DNA of 64,000 nt from Lithobates sylvaticus (lineage: Eukaryota > Chordata > Amphibia > Anura > Ranidae): assembly GCA_028564925.1 (NCBI GenBank), contig CM053031.1, forward strand, positions 102,021,531 to 102,085,530, written 5' to 3'. Under the pieces are notes generated by a model. That model saw only the letters and a list, made by a program, of their open reading frames with translations, was not told the origin of the DNA and ran no database searches. A program made the position numbers and the translations under genes. Below are positions 10,364 to 21,635 of this stretch, piece by piece (positions within the stretch are counted from its first letter, which is position 1; the number at the start of each line of letters is the position of its first letter).

Positions 10364-10626
10364 GGCCCCTTTCACACTTATACGACTTGTCCCACGATTT
10401 GGGACTGCAAAGTAGCATGACAAGTCGTTCCCCATGATTTCCAACGACAGCCATTCATATTATTATGACTTCAAGTCGGTCAGACTTCAAAGTAGTCCCT
10501 GCACTACTTTGGTCCGATTTTGATGCCACTTACACAGGCATTCCATGAAATCGCAGCGAAATCGCGGCAAAATCGCAGCAACAATCGCGCGACTTTGAAG
10601 TCGCACAAGTGTGAAAGGGGCCTTAA
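10361..10626. mobile_element. MITE with GGCCCCTTTCACACTT ends
   Basis: The ends TTAGGCCCCTTTCACACTT and AAGTGTGAAAGGGGCCTTAA are near-perfect inverted repeats enclosing CGACTTGTCCCACGATTTGG-type sequence. The terminal motif is shared with the GC-rich cluster at 2607-3885, which points to one transposase family serving both. Confidence 0.75.
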
Positions 10627-10968
10627 ATCTGTTATTTGTATATTTCTAAAATTCAAATAAAGCATAGTAGCAAGTAGTGAAAAAAAATTATATTTTTAGA
10701 GTTTATGCCTTTTTTTAAAAAAAAGACAACTGTAGTACCACATGAACAAGAAAATGAAGAAAAAAGAAAAACGGAATGACAGTTTATATTTTGGTATTTT
10801 TATTTTCTGGCCATAGTTGGATGGGTTTGTAAAGTTTTCACTGATTCACATTTACAGTTGAAAAATGTACAGTTTTCTGCTCAAACTGACATGGGATTGT
10901 ACATGTTGGTGTGACTGTTGTGTAAAAATACTTTAACTGTGACTCTGTAGGATGGTTTTTAGATACAC

Positions 10969-11265
10969 AGTGGCAGCACTGGGGTCGTCGGTTTGAATCC
11001 TAACTACAGCACTTCTTGCTTGGAGTTTGCATGTTCTACCTGTGTCTGCGTGGGTTTCCTCTGGACACTCCAGTTTCCTCCAACACTCCAAAGACACCCT
11101 GGTAGGTTAAATGTTCCCTGTCTAAATTGGCCTTAGAATGAATGTGAGTTAGGGACCTCAGATTGTAAGCTCCTTGAGGGCAGGGACTGATGTGAATGTA
11201 CAATATTTATGTAAAGTGCTGCATAAACTGTTGACATTCTATAAATACCTGTACTAAATAAAATA
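10969..11265 (+). mobile_element. tRNA-type SINE
   Basis: The head holds a GGTTTGAATCC box (a diverged tRNA B box). It is followed by the widespread vertebrate SINE block GGAGTTTGCATGTTCTACC ... GTGGGTTTCCTCTGG, then a tail with GATTGTAAGCTCCTTGAGGG and TGTAAAGTGCTGCATAAA, and an A-rich end (ACTAAATAAAATAC). A fragment of the same tail (GTAAGCTCCTTTGAGGGCAG) occurs near 37230. Confidence 0.75.
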
Positions 11266-11628
11266 CTACAAGGTGCCTGCTCTCAGCTAGTTCATCATCT
11301 CTGCTGATTTAGTCCTATAAAGTTTTTGAAAGAGCAACACGTTTCCTTGTGCCTGGAAGTACTGTTTTTTAATAACAGAAAATTGCACAAGAGAAGGGTA
11401 TTTAGAGTCAGAAGACTCTTTATAGATCAGAAAACTCTTTTCTCCTAACACTGTTTTCCTGCCACTGAGTATTGTCAAGCTAACATTACACATTATTGTG
11501 ATTCTATGTGTCTCTACCCATCCATGCGATGGACCAATTAATAATAGGGTGCCCAATGTCATGCTTTTTTTCTATTACTCAATAACTGCACAAACAATTA
11601 CCAGGAAATCTCCCCAGTGGGGACACAG

Positions 11629-11803
11629 TAAGGCTGGCTATACATTATCCAATTTTCTTGTACAATTTTCCTTTAGATTTACAAAAAACATATAATATGA
11701 GGTCAAACCTAAACACCGAAATCAGGCATGTCCTTGTACAACACGAAGGTAAATCTAAAGGAAATTGAAAAAGAAAATTGTATAATGTATGGTCAGCCTA
11801 ACT
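11629..11803. mobile_element. Short hairpin MITE
   Basis: Inverted ends TAAGGCTGGCTATACATTAT and ATAATGTATGGTCAGCCTAA extend inward through CAATTTTCTTGTACAATTTT and TTTAGATTTAC with their complements. The element is about 175 bases and non-coding. Confidence 0.7.
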
Positions 11804-11824
11804 AATAACACCTGACAGTAGTCT

Positions 11825-12064
11825 TAAGCCCTGTACACACGAGTCATATGTCAGGAGATATTGGCTGGTTAAAAAACAAATGGCCAACATTCTGCCCGTG
11901 TGTATGCCACCCTGTGAGAAAGAAGCCGGCTGTTTGGCTGGCTTCTGTCGGACGAGCATGCTGGAAAACCAGCGGCCGACAGACTTGGTACAGTAGCTCC
12001 AACCGGAGCTGATAGTTTTTTGGGATGAATGAAAAAAAAAACTCATAGTGTGTACCAGGCTTTA
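11825..12064. mobile_element. MITE with CCTGTACACAC ends
   Basis: The left end, TTAAGCCCTGTACACACGAG, and the right end, AGTGTGTACCAGGCTTTAA, are inverted repeats. Inside are GGCCAACATTCTGCCCGTGT and GCTGGCTTCTGTCGGACG. The terminal GTACACACG resembles the element at 16950-17380, so a PIF/Harbinger-like source is likely. Confidence 0.65.
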
Positions 12065-12206
12065 ATTTAGCACCTAGCAATCTGATCCGGGTTAACTGAG
12101 AATGCCAGGTTGCCCTGGTTTGCATGCTTTTAGCCTGTGCCTATTAAATTTTGCATCTCTCTGAAATGAAGTCTTCCAAAAAGAAGGTATTAGATTTGTT
12201 ACTCAC

Positions 12207-12262
12207 ACTGCTTCTGTCCTTGGATTGCCGAAGGGTACTTGACATTTGCTGAGAATCTCCCC
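12207..12262 (-). CDS. MAP2: MAP2 small exon (56 bases)
   Basis: Reading the minus strand gives GDSQQMSSTLRQSKDRSS after one glycine codon split across the junction. Mammalian MAP2 has AGGESALAPSVFKQAKDKVS here: the G-G-acidic-S start and the Q-x-K-D-basic end match. The acceptor is TGCCAACAG before 12262 and the donor is AGT|GTGAGT at 12206. It starts in phase 1 and ends in phase 0, which exactly bridges the exon at 18095-18229 (ends phase 1) and the exon at 9684-9831 (starts phase 0). Without it the downstream frame would close at once, so it must be constitutive. It is too short for open-frame detection. Confidence 0.9.
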
Positions 12263-14548
12263 CTGTTGGCATAGCACAGGAAAAAAAAAAAAAACTTAAT
12301 GGTTACAAGCACTCATTTCAATAGGATGGAACCACCAGACAGGAGGTTCTGGTAGACCAGCTTCTTTCACATCATAATTATCATCACTCTACTAGTAAGT
12401 GTATTAGTGGTTTCTGATGCTCTGTAACGATTTTGCGGCTTAACTTTGAGCACTGTTATCACTTGCTTAACAATATTGGTTAACTGATTTTTTAGGACAG
12501 ACATTAATAGAGTCTGCTCTAATGAAAAATTTAACAATAAAAAAAGCATACAGTACAAGATTATTGACTATACCTTCATCATGTCAATTTGATACGAACT
12601 TTAACCCATACACAATAACATGCATTACATGAAACACAGAGCACACATAGGCACACTTATTTCGCAGCAAGAATCAAATTCTAAGAATTACTCCCAACTT
12701 TGAGGCAATTTCCAACTCTACTTTCTTAAAAAAAAAAAAATGAACTAGTGAGAGTTACCAACTTATTATTGGAAATGTATATTCTTACCATGAATGTATC
12801 TGTATTTTTTTGTGATGTTTCTGAGATTGAAGAAAAATGCCTACTTACAGATTTTACTCTAAGGCACATAGACTGCTGTCATAGCCATAATGCTGTTAGT
12901 ATCTGCAGGCATTAGAAAAAATCTGTGCATAATCTGTCAGTAAATTCTGAGCATTTAAAGTGGGCTTGATATCTAGGGTCCCTGTTAGGTAAAGGTCACT
13001 AAAACAGGTAAGACAAGGAAGACTTAAAACATTTTTTTTTTTTTGCTGTGTGGTCCTTGTTTGAGAGACTTTTCCTTATTTCCTATCTTAATGGCCACCA
13101 TCAGTGGGGCAGAAAGTGAGGCATATTCCTCCAAATAGACGAATCAGGCAATATAAACCTAGGTTACCAGTGAGGAAAGCATGGAGAACAAGAAAACTCT
13201 CAGGTCTTAATGAATGGCTAATGGTTTGATAGATGTTGGTACGTATAAAGGTGTGAGGCTGATGGTATGGAATGAGAAAAAAAGTATTTTCAATCCACTA
13301 ATAAACTGGATAATGATAGAAAACAGTACACAGCAACCACTTTTAACAAGTATCAACTCTCAGATAATGACCATGGTTATGTATTTAATTAAATTTAACA
13401 TAGCACCGCTTATAAGCACCAGTAGGTAAAGAAGCAATCAGGCATGAAAAGATAAGCTCCTTTGTTGGTGGAACAATAGGACCAGCAAATTTTATAGGCT
13501 TCAGAACTGCGCCTTCTGTATGATATGTACTTAGCCATAAAAGGTGAACCTGATCATTGTTATCTAAGCCTAAGGTTGCTGCATTAGTATTTTGTTTTCA
13601 GAATGCAAAAGCCCCATGCTGGTAGCTTTCAGGGCAGGTTTCCTGGTACAGAACAGATTTCTCCCAAAGGTCACCCAAACTCCCCCAACCTTAATCCTTA
13701 ATCTAACAATAATCCTCCCATGGAGGAAGCCGGGTAGAAGATGGCAGCACTAGCAAGGAACATGGGACCATTGAAGTACAGGTGAATATCTAGGAGTTTA
13801 GCTTCACTTTAATGGGTTGAAGTCATTCTGGAGTAGTGGGAATTCTTAGGAAGGCTGTCTTTGCATGCATATTGCCCTAGGTAAGGCTGAGCCTCCATAA
13901 TTTAAATAAATAAAACTAAGGAATGAAGGGTCTGGGTCAGTCACAGTAAGGCTGATAAGGAAAGGCCTCAACGATGCTGGATGTCCTCCAGATAGGAAAT
14001 GCACATTGTAAGAAGCTCACAATGTGCAGTAAAATCAGACCCAGCTATTTCAGATCAGGGGAAGAATCTGTACAAAACTGAAGGTAAGGCTGGAGTTCAG
14101 CTTTATTATATTCATAGTTTTGATAAAAGAATCACATCATTTAGAAACCTATGGACATAAGTGATTTTTGGTATTAAATCCACCTTCAAAACCATGTTCT
14201 TTGTTTATACGATGGTCATTTTTGAGAAACAGGTCATTTTAAACAAATAATAATTAAATTATTGTTATTGTTATGTGTTTGGCCAGCATTAAAGGGGTTG
14301 TGCAATAACATTATTACATGTATGGTCACTCAAAATGGATCTGTGCTTTGCCCATGCATGCTCTGTGTGCCTGCAGAAGCAAAGAGGAGAAGCCATGCTC
14401 TGGTCAGAGCTTACCCAAGGCTCTCATTCTGCTCCAAGCGACACTGCTGGTGTCCGGCGACTGGACATTCAAGCAACCAGTGCTGCATCATGGAAGGAAG
14501 GGGAATAAGTCACAGGCTCTTTATGTCCAGACATACTAGGTATTTCTC
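12263..14548 (-). other. MAP2 intron, no recognised element
   Basis: Low-GC intron with several A or T runs (12281-12294, 12727-12740, 13031-13044). I see no coding similarity and no clear inverted-repeat element. Confidence 0.5.
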
Positions 14549-14981
14549 TTAAAGCGGTTGTATTGCCCGCTTGGTCATTTTTACCTACAGGTAAGCCTAC
14601 AATAAGGCTTACCTGTAGGTAAAATGAATATCTCCTAAACCTTTACGGTTTAGGAGATATTCACCCTTCATGCAACCGATGATGCAAGCGGTGCATGCAC
14701 GCTGATGGTCAGGTGGCTCGTGACAGAACTTGCCGGAACGGATGACTCCCGTGCGCATGCTCCAGCCGCTCACAGCACTGGAGCCCGCCAACCCAGAAGA
14801 AATGCAGATGGAACATGTCAGCCCCTTCAGTGGTGACTGGACGAGAGGCAGGAGCTTCGTTCTAAGGTAAGTATTTCATAATGTGCTAGTATGCAATACA
14901 TACTAGCACATTATGCTGTTGACTTGCAGTTGTTTTTTTTTGGGGGGGGGGGTTCTTTTCAGTGGTTTACTACTGCTTTAA
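14549..14981. mobile_element. TTAA-flanked MITE with three internal hairpins
   Basis: TTAA occurs at 14549-14552 and 14978-14981, and the ends TTAAAGCGGTTGTA and TACTACTGCTTTAA are inverted repeats. Three near-perfect stem-loops follow one another inside: ACCTACAGGTAAGCCT with its complement (14582-14621), ATATCTCCTAAACC with its complement (14628-14660) and AATGTGCTAGTATG with its complement (14880-14912). The TTAA target is typical of piggyBac and some Kolobok elements. Confidence 0.75.
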
Positions 14982-16949
14982 CTTTGGGAATGCTGTAGTA
15001 GTGAAACTGAAGGTAAGTATAAGCAGCTTTAAATCATATCAAATATGAAATCACGTTTCAGGAATGCACTTTAATGCATTACAAAGAGCAAGTTATATTA
15101 TGCAGAATCTGATTCTGATTGTACCTGGAAAATATTCTATATTATGGGTGCAATGCTGAGGATGCAATGCTCTGCATTTGGTGGGACTACAGAAAACTGA
15201 CCAGATTCTGCTCTAGAGTCCTCAGCTTCTTAGATTCAAAGCTTGACTTGCAGCACCAAATATAATCTCTATATTGAGAAAAATAGTGAGGCTGCCATTT
15301 CTGATTTGCTTCTTAAAATACCAATTGCCTGTCTGTCTGTCTCTGGCTTTAGTATTTCGAAAAACTGGCCAGCAACAAGCTTGTAGATAAGGATTAATCA
15401 GAGTGAAGCCACATCTCTTAATCTGCAAACTTGGGTGAATCATTGACTTAGAAAGTATTGAAGCATTTGAATAATCTTGAGAAACAGCAAATTAACAGAT
15501 TCACAAGATCATCAATGGCAGCCTCCATACTTTCTTTCTTGCTTTTCTTTAACAAAGACTTTTCCCTCCTCACAGACAACCATAATAAAGCATATGCTGT
15601 TTAAAATCAACATTATGCTCCTTAGAGGTAATAAGTTGAATAGTTGGCTTCCCAATTGATTAAAAAGAGAAGAAAATTGTATTCCTTAAGAGTTGGAAGC
15701 CTTGTGTAACGTTTGTCCATCCAGACTTAATTTCACAAAGTCTGACATGTTTTACAATTCTCCCAGTTACAGACACAACCTATTTCAAGATTCCACATTC
15801 CTTCTTTTAATTAACTATTTTTTGTTCAATGTGTTTTTCTTTTCCCAATTTGACTTATTATTTTACTCCAACCATAACCTATCCACCATCCCCTTCATCC
15901 TCTTTAATCAAGTAGTACAGTGCAGATATCCCCTACGTCTACGTGGCCACTTCTTCCAGTACTGTTTTGTTGTCTGTGTTATTTCACGCACCCTTGTGTT
16001 TAAGTGGTGCAAATGTTTCTGCATTTGTATTTTCATAAAACTGCAATAAAAAGAATTCACAAAAAAAAAAAAAAAATGCCGTATATGACCAAATATGACT
16101 AAGATGCAGCTGCTCTAAAAGTTAAATCTCTAATTTGTCCAATCAAGTCCCTGTTCGGTCCGTTTACAGCAAGCTAGATAAAATGCTGTAATTATGGTTG
16201 ATTTAAGACTAGCATCCCTGCTGACCACTCTTTTGTAGCCACTGTACATCATTTGTGCATCTGCATCAGTTTTTAGCTTTGGTAACAACTAAGATAGCAG
16301 GCACATAATGTATATAGATGTAGGGGCAATGAAGGAAATGACAATCCTTTACAAGGTAGTTTAAATCAAACAACCTTGCTTGTTCTTTCAAGTATTAAAA
16401 CATACTGCACATTAAAAGCATATTAAAACCACTGACGCGTTTTCTCGTCTGTCTGACCTCAAATATCGGCTGGACCATAATAAAACATTACAACTTTTTA
16501 ACTTTGCCCTCTTCTATTGCCTTCAAAGAAATCCCGCTTCTCCTTGAAAGAAATTACAATACACTAAGATATTTTGTTTGTGTGTTCAACAATGACAACT
16601 ATTGATGTCAGTGGTGATCTGACTGAAACAGATGGACTCCATTCTAGCCTTTACAGGATCAGTCCATTTAAAATGATTAAATTGGTAATGAGAAAACCTT
16701 GCTGGTCTGAAAGTTCCCTTGGCTTTTTATGGTCTTGGAGATTTTCTCAGGAAGAGTATGGCTCATATTCCCACCTGCCATGAAACCTCATTCTTAATGC
16801 ATCATTCTACATAATTTATGACATACAGAAAATCCAAGAGGCAAAGTGGATTTTTTTTGTTTTTTTAACACCTGTAGCAGCCCCGGACTATTGCAAAGAT
16901 GAGAAAGGATAAATTAGGACAGTGGGGGATTCAACCCACAAGCATCTTC
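14982..16949 (-). other. MAP2 intron, mostly unassigned
   Basis: Apart from a possible retroelement 3' end (15690-16076), this intron stretch shows no feature that I recognise. GAAGGTAAGTATAAGCAG at 15009 is a donor-like sequence that seems to belong to a repeat. Confidence 0.4.
15690..16076 (+). mobile_element. Possible retroelement 3' end with poly(A) tail
   Basis: AATAAA at 16045-16050 is followed ten bases later by a 17-base A run (16060-16076), the pattern of a reverse-transcribed 3' end. The T-rich upstream part holds a 118-codon open frame with no recognised protein motif. It could be the 3' part of a LINE or a processed transcript. Confidence 0.35.
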
Positions 16950-17380
16950 TAATGCCACGTACACACGCATCGGAAATGCCGCCAGCAAAACTCTGATGAG
17001 AGCTTTTTGTCGGAAAATGTGACCGTGTGTATGCTCCATCAGTCTTTTGCTGGTGGAATTCCAGCCAGCAAAAGATTGAGAGCATGTTCTCTATTTTTCG
17101 GTCCGGAAAAGTTCCTATCCGAAAATGCGATTGTCTGTATTCAATTTGGATGCGCAAAAAATCACGCACGCTCGGAAACAATTCGACGCATGCTTGGAGG
17201 CATTGAACTTAATTTTCTCGGCTCGTTGTAGTGTTGTACGTCACCGCGTTCTTGTCGGTTGAAAGTTCCGAGAACTTTTGTGTGACCGTGTATATGCAAG
17301 ACAAGCTTGAGCGGAATTCCGTTGGAAAAACCATCCAAGATTTTTCGGACGAAAATTCCGCTCGTGTGTACGCGGCATAA
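16950..17380. mobile_element. PIF/Harbinger-like MITE, TAA target repeat
   Basis: The inverted ends TGCCACGTACACACG and CGTGTGTACGCGGCA lie directly inside TAA copies at 16950-16952 and 17378-17380. The inside repeats CCGTGTGTATGC, GGAAAATGTGACCG and similar CpG-rich words in both orientations. A three-base TAA/TTA target is characteristic of PIF/Harbinger. Confidence 0.8.
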
Positions 17381-18094
17381 CTGATATGTATTTTAAAGTC
17401 AGTAATCGGAAAGTATGATCTGAAACAGGAAAAGGCAACATGTGGCAATTGTTTGCACACATTGAACTTATAATACCTAAATAGATTTGAATGTTTACCT
17501 AGTACAGACTGGGAACACTCACACTGTAAGCTAATATGTACTGCATATAAGCATAAACATGGGGGGGGGGGGAGTATTTACAGAAGCTAGCAAAAGACCC
17601 ATTTTACTTATCTCTACAGTAGGCACAAACAGATTTAGAGATGATGTAGTTAATGTATGAGACAGAGGCATATCAATGGAAATGTGTACCATGGTTGCAA
17701 TCGATCATGAGGTTTCCACCAGAACAGAGACATGGATATACAAACTTCTAAGAAAGCACTAAGTCACTATGCCAAGATACAACCAATGCACGCTTATGGC
17801 TTCGCAAGCGAATGTGATCATGAATTCTGCAAAGAAATGAACAAGAATCCATAAATCAACAAATAAATAGAACAGGAAACTAAATAAGAAGCAACACAAA
17901 GTAAAATAAAATGTTTGCAATGCTTTAACATGGAAAATTAGTTACTATGGAAGCCTGGAAATTCTCCAAATGGGAAACAAAAAAGGAAAAAGAAGAAATT
18001 TTGCAAGGATGAAATTTGCAAGCAACGCAACATGGAAACTAACCAAAATCATGTTTGCCAGCCACATTTGCAAAAAACTGAACAGAGCGGTCAC

Positions 18095-18229
18095 CTGCCG
18101 GCTTTCTCCTCACGCAGGCCTGATGGGCCGGTCTAGACTGCTTGACCGCAGGTTTTAAAATTACTTTCCTGGAGGGAGAGTGGGTCTGAACTTCAGATTT
18201 TTTACCAATTTCAGCTTTCTTAAGAACTG
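18095..18229 (-). CDS. MAP2: MAP2 exon: KKAEIGKKSEVQTHSPSRK segment
   Basis: The 135-base exon codes for (A)VLKKAEIGKKSEVQTHSPS, RKVILKPAVKQSRPAHQAC and VRRKPA. Mammalian MAP2 reads AVYKKAELAKKTEVQAHSPS followed by RKFILKPAIKYTRPTHLSCV. It is a basic stretch of the high-molecular-weight projection domain, next to the proline-rich region. The acceptor is CGTCTATAG before 18229 and the donor is GGCAG|GTGACC at 18094; phase is 1 at both ends and the length is 45 codons, so skipping keeps the frame. In mammals it is one of the exons left out of MAP2c. Confidence 0.94.
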
Positions 18230-18405
18230 CTATAGACGAGGAAAATAAGAAAAAAAGAGAAAGAAAGTACAGGTCAGGGGAAATTACAACATACAGTAAC
18301 AATAAAAAAAAAATAAAAAAACTGCTGAGTTGTGTCTATTTATTTAGGCTCCCTGGATGAGCCATAAATCTGTGCTTGGATATAAAAGATGAATAAGTGA
18401 TGGAC

Positions 18406-18609
18406 CTTTTTTCCTTCTCACTTCATCTCTGGAGGTTATGCAGGGTTCCCTTTTTGTAATTTTTCTTTCTGGAGTAGAAATTCGACCTCGGCCAGTTTTG
18501 ATTGGCTTATCTTTCCTATGTCTTTCAATGGGAGCCCTCTGTGCTTCTCGCTCCACCTTGTCCTTTGGAATTGGCTCTATAGCTTCAGTCATGATACTTC
18601 CTTCATCAT
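18406..18609 (-). CDS. MAP2: MAP2 exon: GRGRISTPERK segment
   Basis: The 204-base exon codes for DEGSIMTEAIEPIPKDKVE, then RHRKDKPIKTGRGRISTPER and ITSRDEVRRKK; mammalian MAP2 has SIMTEQLETIPKEEKAEKEA and KTGRGRISTPERKVAKKEP. The acceptor is CAACTGTACAG before 18609. The donor, AAAAAAG|GTCCATC at 18405, departs from the GTRAGT consensus and is weak. Phase is 1 at both ends and the length is 68 codons, so it can be skipped in frame, as in mammalian MAP2c. It directly follows the giant exon in the mature message. Confidence 0.93.
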
Positions 18610-18873
18610 CTGTACAGTTGGAAAGAGTTAGGAGAGCAGCATATACATGAGTATTGGAGAAAGGAAAAGACTTCCAAAAAATAAAGGCCAAAGCTAGCAA
18701 GCTAAAGTAGAAATTCTACTGATTGTTATTATACACTATGTTATTATACAGTAGATGAATATACTTTTCTTTTGAAAAGTATTTGATACTAAAAATCTAA
18801 CAATAATAATACTATTCAGTACTATAAATGTGTGTATTTGTAACCCTAAACATGTTTCACATTAAAAAACATG

Positions 18874-19294
18874 TTAAAGCGGAGTTCCACCCAAAAGTGG
18901 AACTTCTGCTTATTTGCTTCCTCCCCCCCCCTCCAGTGCCACATTTGGCACCTTTCAGGGGAAGGGGGGAAGGGGTACCTGTTTTTGACAGGTCCCTGTC
19001 CCCACTTTTGGGAGATGGTGCAGCCCTCTCTTCCTTCCTCCGCCGCCAGGCCAATAAGAAATAGCACATGCACAGTAGGGATCCTTCTGTGAAGCCGAAA
19101 GGCTTCACTGCCGGTTTCCCTTAGTGCAGATGGTGGTGGCAGCACCTGACAGCCAATCCGAAGATCGGCTGGGGTCTCGGCAACATGGGCTCCCTGGACA
19201 GGTAAGTGTCCATATATTAAAAGTCAGCAGCTACATTATTTGCAGCTGTTAACCTTTATTTATTTTTTTCCCCTAGGCTGGAACACCTCCTTAA
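18874..19294. mobile_element. TTAA-flanked MITE, AAAGCGGAGTTCCACC type
   Basis: TTAA lies at 18874-18877 and 19291-19294 and the ends TTAAAGCGGAGTTCCA and TGGAACACCTCCTTAA are inverted repeats. The middle is C-rich (CCTCCCCCCCCTCCAG) and CpG-containing. Short frames on both strands are by-products. Confidence 0.75.
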
Positions 19295-19658
19295 GAAGAA
19301 TTTCTCGGATAAAAATGAACCATTCCATAAGGTCTTCATGTCACCACACAAAGTGGTCCTCCCTTAACATAACAATTGTCATTTATAATGTTATGACATG
19401 GTGTAATTGTTAATATAATTTAAAAAACAAGGTTAGTCTGCCAAGCAGACAACTGGGAGTCACAAGAAGGAAGGAAGGAAGCATTCGTATTACTCTACAG
19501 AGAAGTCTTGTCTTGTTGAAGTATTGTTACTTTACAGAGAAGTAGGAAGGAGGGGTATAATTGTGTTTTACCCCTGAACAAGCATTTCGTATATGTTATG
19601 CTAATCAGTATATGTATTAAATGTTCCTATTGATTAAAAACACCAATTAATGCAGTTA

Positions 19659-21270
19659 CAGTATCTCACAAAAGTGAGTACAAGCTTCACATTTTTGTAA
19701 ATATTTTATTTTATCTTTTCATGTGACAACACTAAACAAATGATACTTGGCTACAATGTAAAGTAGTGAGTGTACAGCTTGTATAACAGTGTACATTTTA
19801 TGTCCCCTCAAAATAACTCAACACACAGCTATTAATGTCATGTATGTAATGTAAGTGAAAATTTCCAAATTGGGCCCAAAAGTGTCAATATTTTGTGTGG
19901 CCACCACTATTTTCCAGCACTGCCTTAAACCTCTTGGGCATGGAGTTCACCAGAGCTTCACAGGTTGCCACTGGAGTCCTCTTCCACTCCTCCATGATGA
20001 CATTAAGGAGCTGGTGGATGTTAGAGACCTTGCGCTCCTCCACCTTCCGTTTAAGGATGCCCCACAGATGCTCAATAGGGTTTAGGCCTGGAGACATGCC
20101 TGGCCAGTTCATCATCTTTACCCACAGCTTCTTTAGCAAGGCAGCAGTCGTCTCGGAGGTGTGTTTGGGCTCGTTATCATGTTGGAATATTGCCCTGTGG
20201 CCCAGTCTCTGAAGGGAGGGGATCATGCTCTGCTTCAGTATGTCACAGTACATGTTGGCATTCATGGTTCCCTCAATGAACTGTAGCTCCCCAGTGCCGA
20301 CAGCACTCATGCAGCCCCAGACCATGACACTCCCACCACCATGCTTGACTGTGGGCAAGACACACTTGTCTTTGTACTCCTCACCTGGTTGCCACCACAC
20401 ACGCTTGACACCATCTGAACCAAATAAGTTTATCTTGGTCTCATCAGACCACAAGACATGGTTCCATTAATCCATGTCCATAGTCTGCTTGTCTTCAGCA
20501 AACTGTTTGCAGGCTTTCTTGTGCATCATCTTTAGAAGAGGCTTCTTTCTGGGACGACAGCCCTGCAGATCAATTTGATGCAGTGTGCAGCGTATGGTCT
20601 GAGCACTGACAAGCTAACCTCCCACCCCTTCAACCTCTGCAGCAATGCTGGCAGCACTTATATGTCTATTTCCCAAAGACAACCCCTGGATATGTTGCTG
20701 AACATGTGCACTCAACTTCTTTGGTTGATCATGAAGCTTGTTCTGAGTGGTACCTGTCATGTTAAACTGCTGTATGGTCTTGGCCACCGTGCTGCAGCTT
20801 AGTTTTAGGGTCTTGGCAATCTTATTATAGCCTAGGCTATCTTTATGTAGAGCAACAATTATTTTTTTCAGATCCCCAGAGAGTTCTTTACCATGAGGTG
20901 CCAGGTTGAACTTCCAGTGACCAGTAAGAGAGAGTGAGAGCGATAGCACCAAATTCACATCTGCTCCCCATTCACACCCGAGACTCTGTAACACTAATGA
21001 GTCACATGACACCGGGAGGGAAAATGGCTAATTTGGCCCAATTTGGACATTTTCACTAAGGGGTTTACTCACTTTTGTTGCCAGCGGTTTAGACATTAAT
21101 GGCTGTGTTGAGTTATTTTGAGGGGACAACAAATTTACACTGTTATACCAGATGTACACTCACTACTTTACATTGTAGCAAAGTGTAATTTCTTCAGTGT
21201 TGTCACATGAAAAGATAGAATAAAATATTTACAAAAATGTGAGGGGTGTACACACTTTTGTAAGATACTG
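19659..21270 (-). mobile_element. Tc1-like transposon, full length
   Basis: Ends CAGTATCTCACAAAAGTGAG (left) and its diverged complement CTTTTGTAAGATACTG (right) sit between TA at 19657-19658 and 21271-21272. Its length of 1612 bases is usual for Tc1 elements. Inverted ends continue as TTTGTAAATATTTTATT and CATGTGACAACACT. The copies at 45901 and 59585 belong to the same family. Similar elements are well known in frogs and fish. Confidence 0.93.
19885..21012 (-). pseudogene. Tc1-like transposase, decayed
   Basis: The N-terminal part (21012-20614) holds the paired-like DNA-binding region: MAPHGKEL-type start (here LAPHGKELSGDLKKIIVALH), GYNKIAKTLKLSCSTV and GNRHISAASIAAEVEG. The C-terminal part (20454-19885) holds the DDE domain: WSDETKINLFG, GGGSVMVWGC, FQHDNEPKHTSE and SPGLNPIEHLWGILK, ending MPKRFKAVLENSGGHTKY. 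The catalytic D, D and E (34 residues between the last two) are present. The two parts are in different frames or split by a stop near 20455-20613, so no intact protein is made. Confidence 0.9.
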
Positions 21271-21331
21271 TATGTATCCATAAAAAATAATAAAATGCAT
21301 TTTTATATGCAGCTAGTGTAAGTACCTAAAC

Positions 21332-21635
21332 TTAACCCCTTCCTGCCGCCTCCACCCGGCCCTTTAAGAGCTTTTAGATGCCAGGAGGCAGAGATGGGTC
21401 ATGTGACCACTGTGATTGGCTGTCACAGCGGTCACTTGATCGAAAAGTTCCGATTGCAAGTATACATCAGGACCTTTCCAACCCCTGCCGGCACTTGTGC
21501 TAGGAGCGCACAGGGAACGTGCTCTCAGCACGGAAATGTTTGCATTTAGGCTGATATATATTTGCGGCCTCTCTGCGTTAAAGTCCACCCGCTGAGAGAC
21601 TGCATATATGCGTAAGGCCAGCGGGAAGAGGTTAA
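21332..21635. mobile_element. TTAA-flanked MITE, CCCCTTCCTGCC type
   Basis: TTAACCCCTTCCTGCCG at 21332 and CCAGCGGGAAGAGGTTAA ending at 21635 are inverted repeats with the TTAA target built in. The inside is GC-rich with TGTGACCACTGTGATTGGCT. The ends resemble those of the larger elements at 54036 and 60274. Confidence 0.7.

Noticed and set aside
9832-12206. Search for the optional mammalian exon between KDKVS and DGVTK
   Set aside because: No phase 0-0 stretch with similar residues was seen; most of this intron is MITEs and a SINE.
15693-16049. 118-codon plus-strand frame as a host gene
   Set aside because: No recognised motif, T-rich composition and a poly(A) retro-tail; more likely part of a retroelement 3' end.
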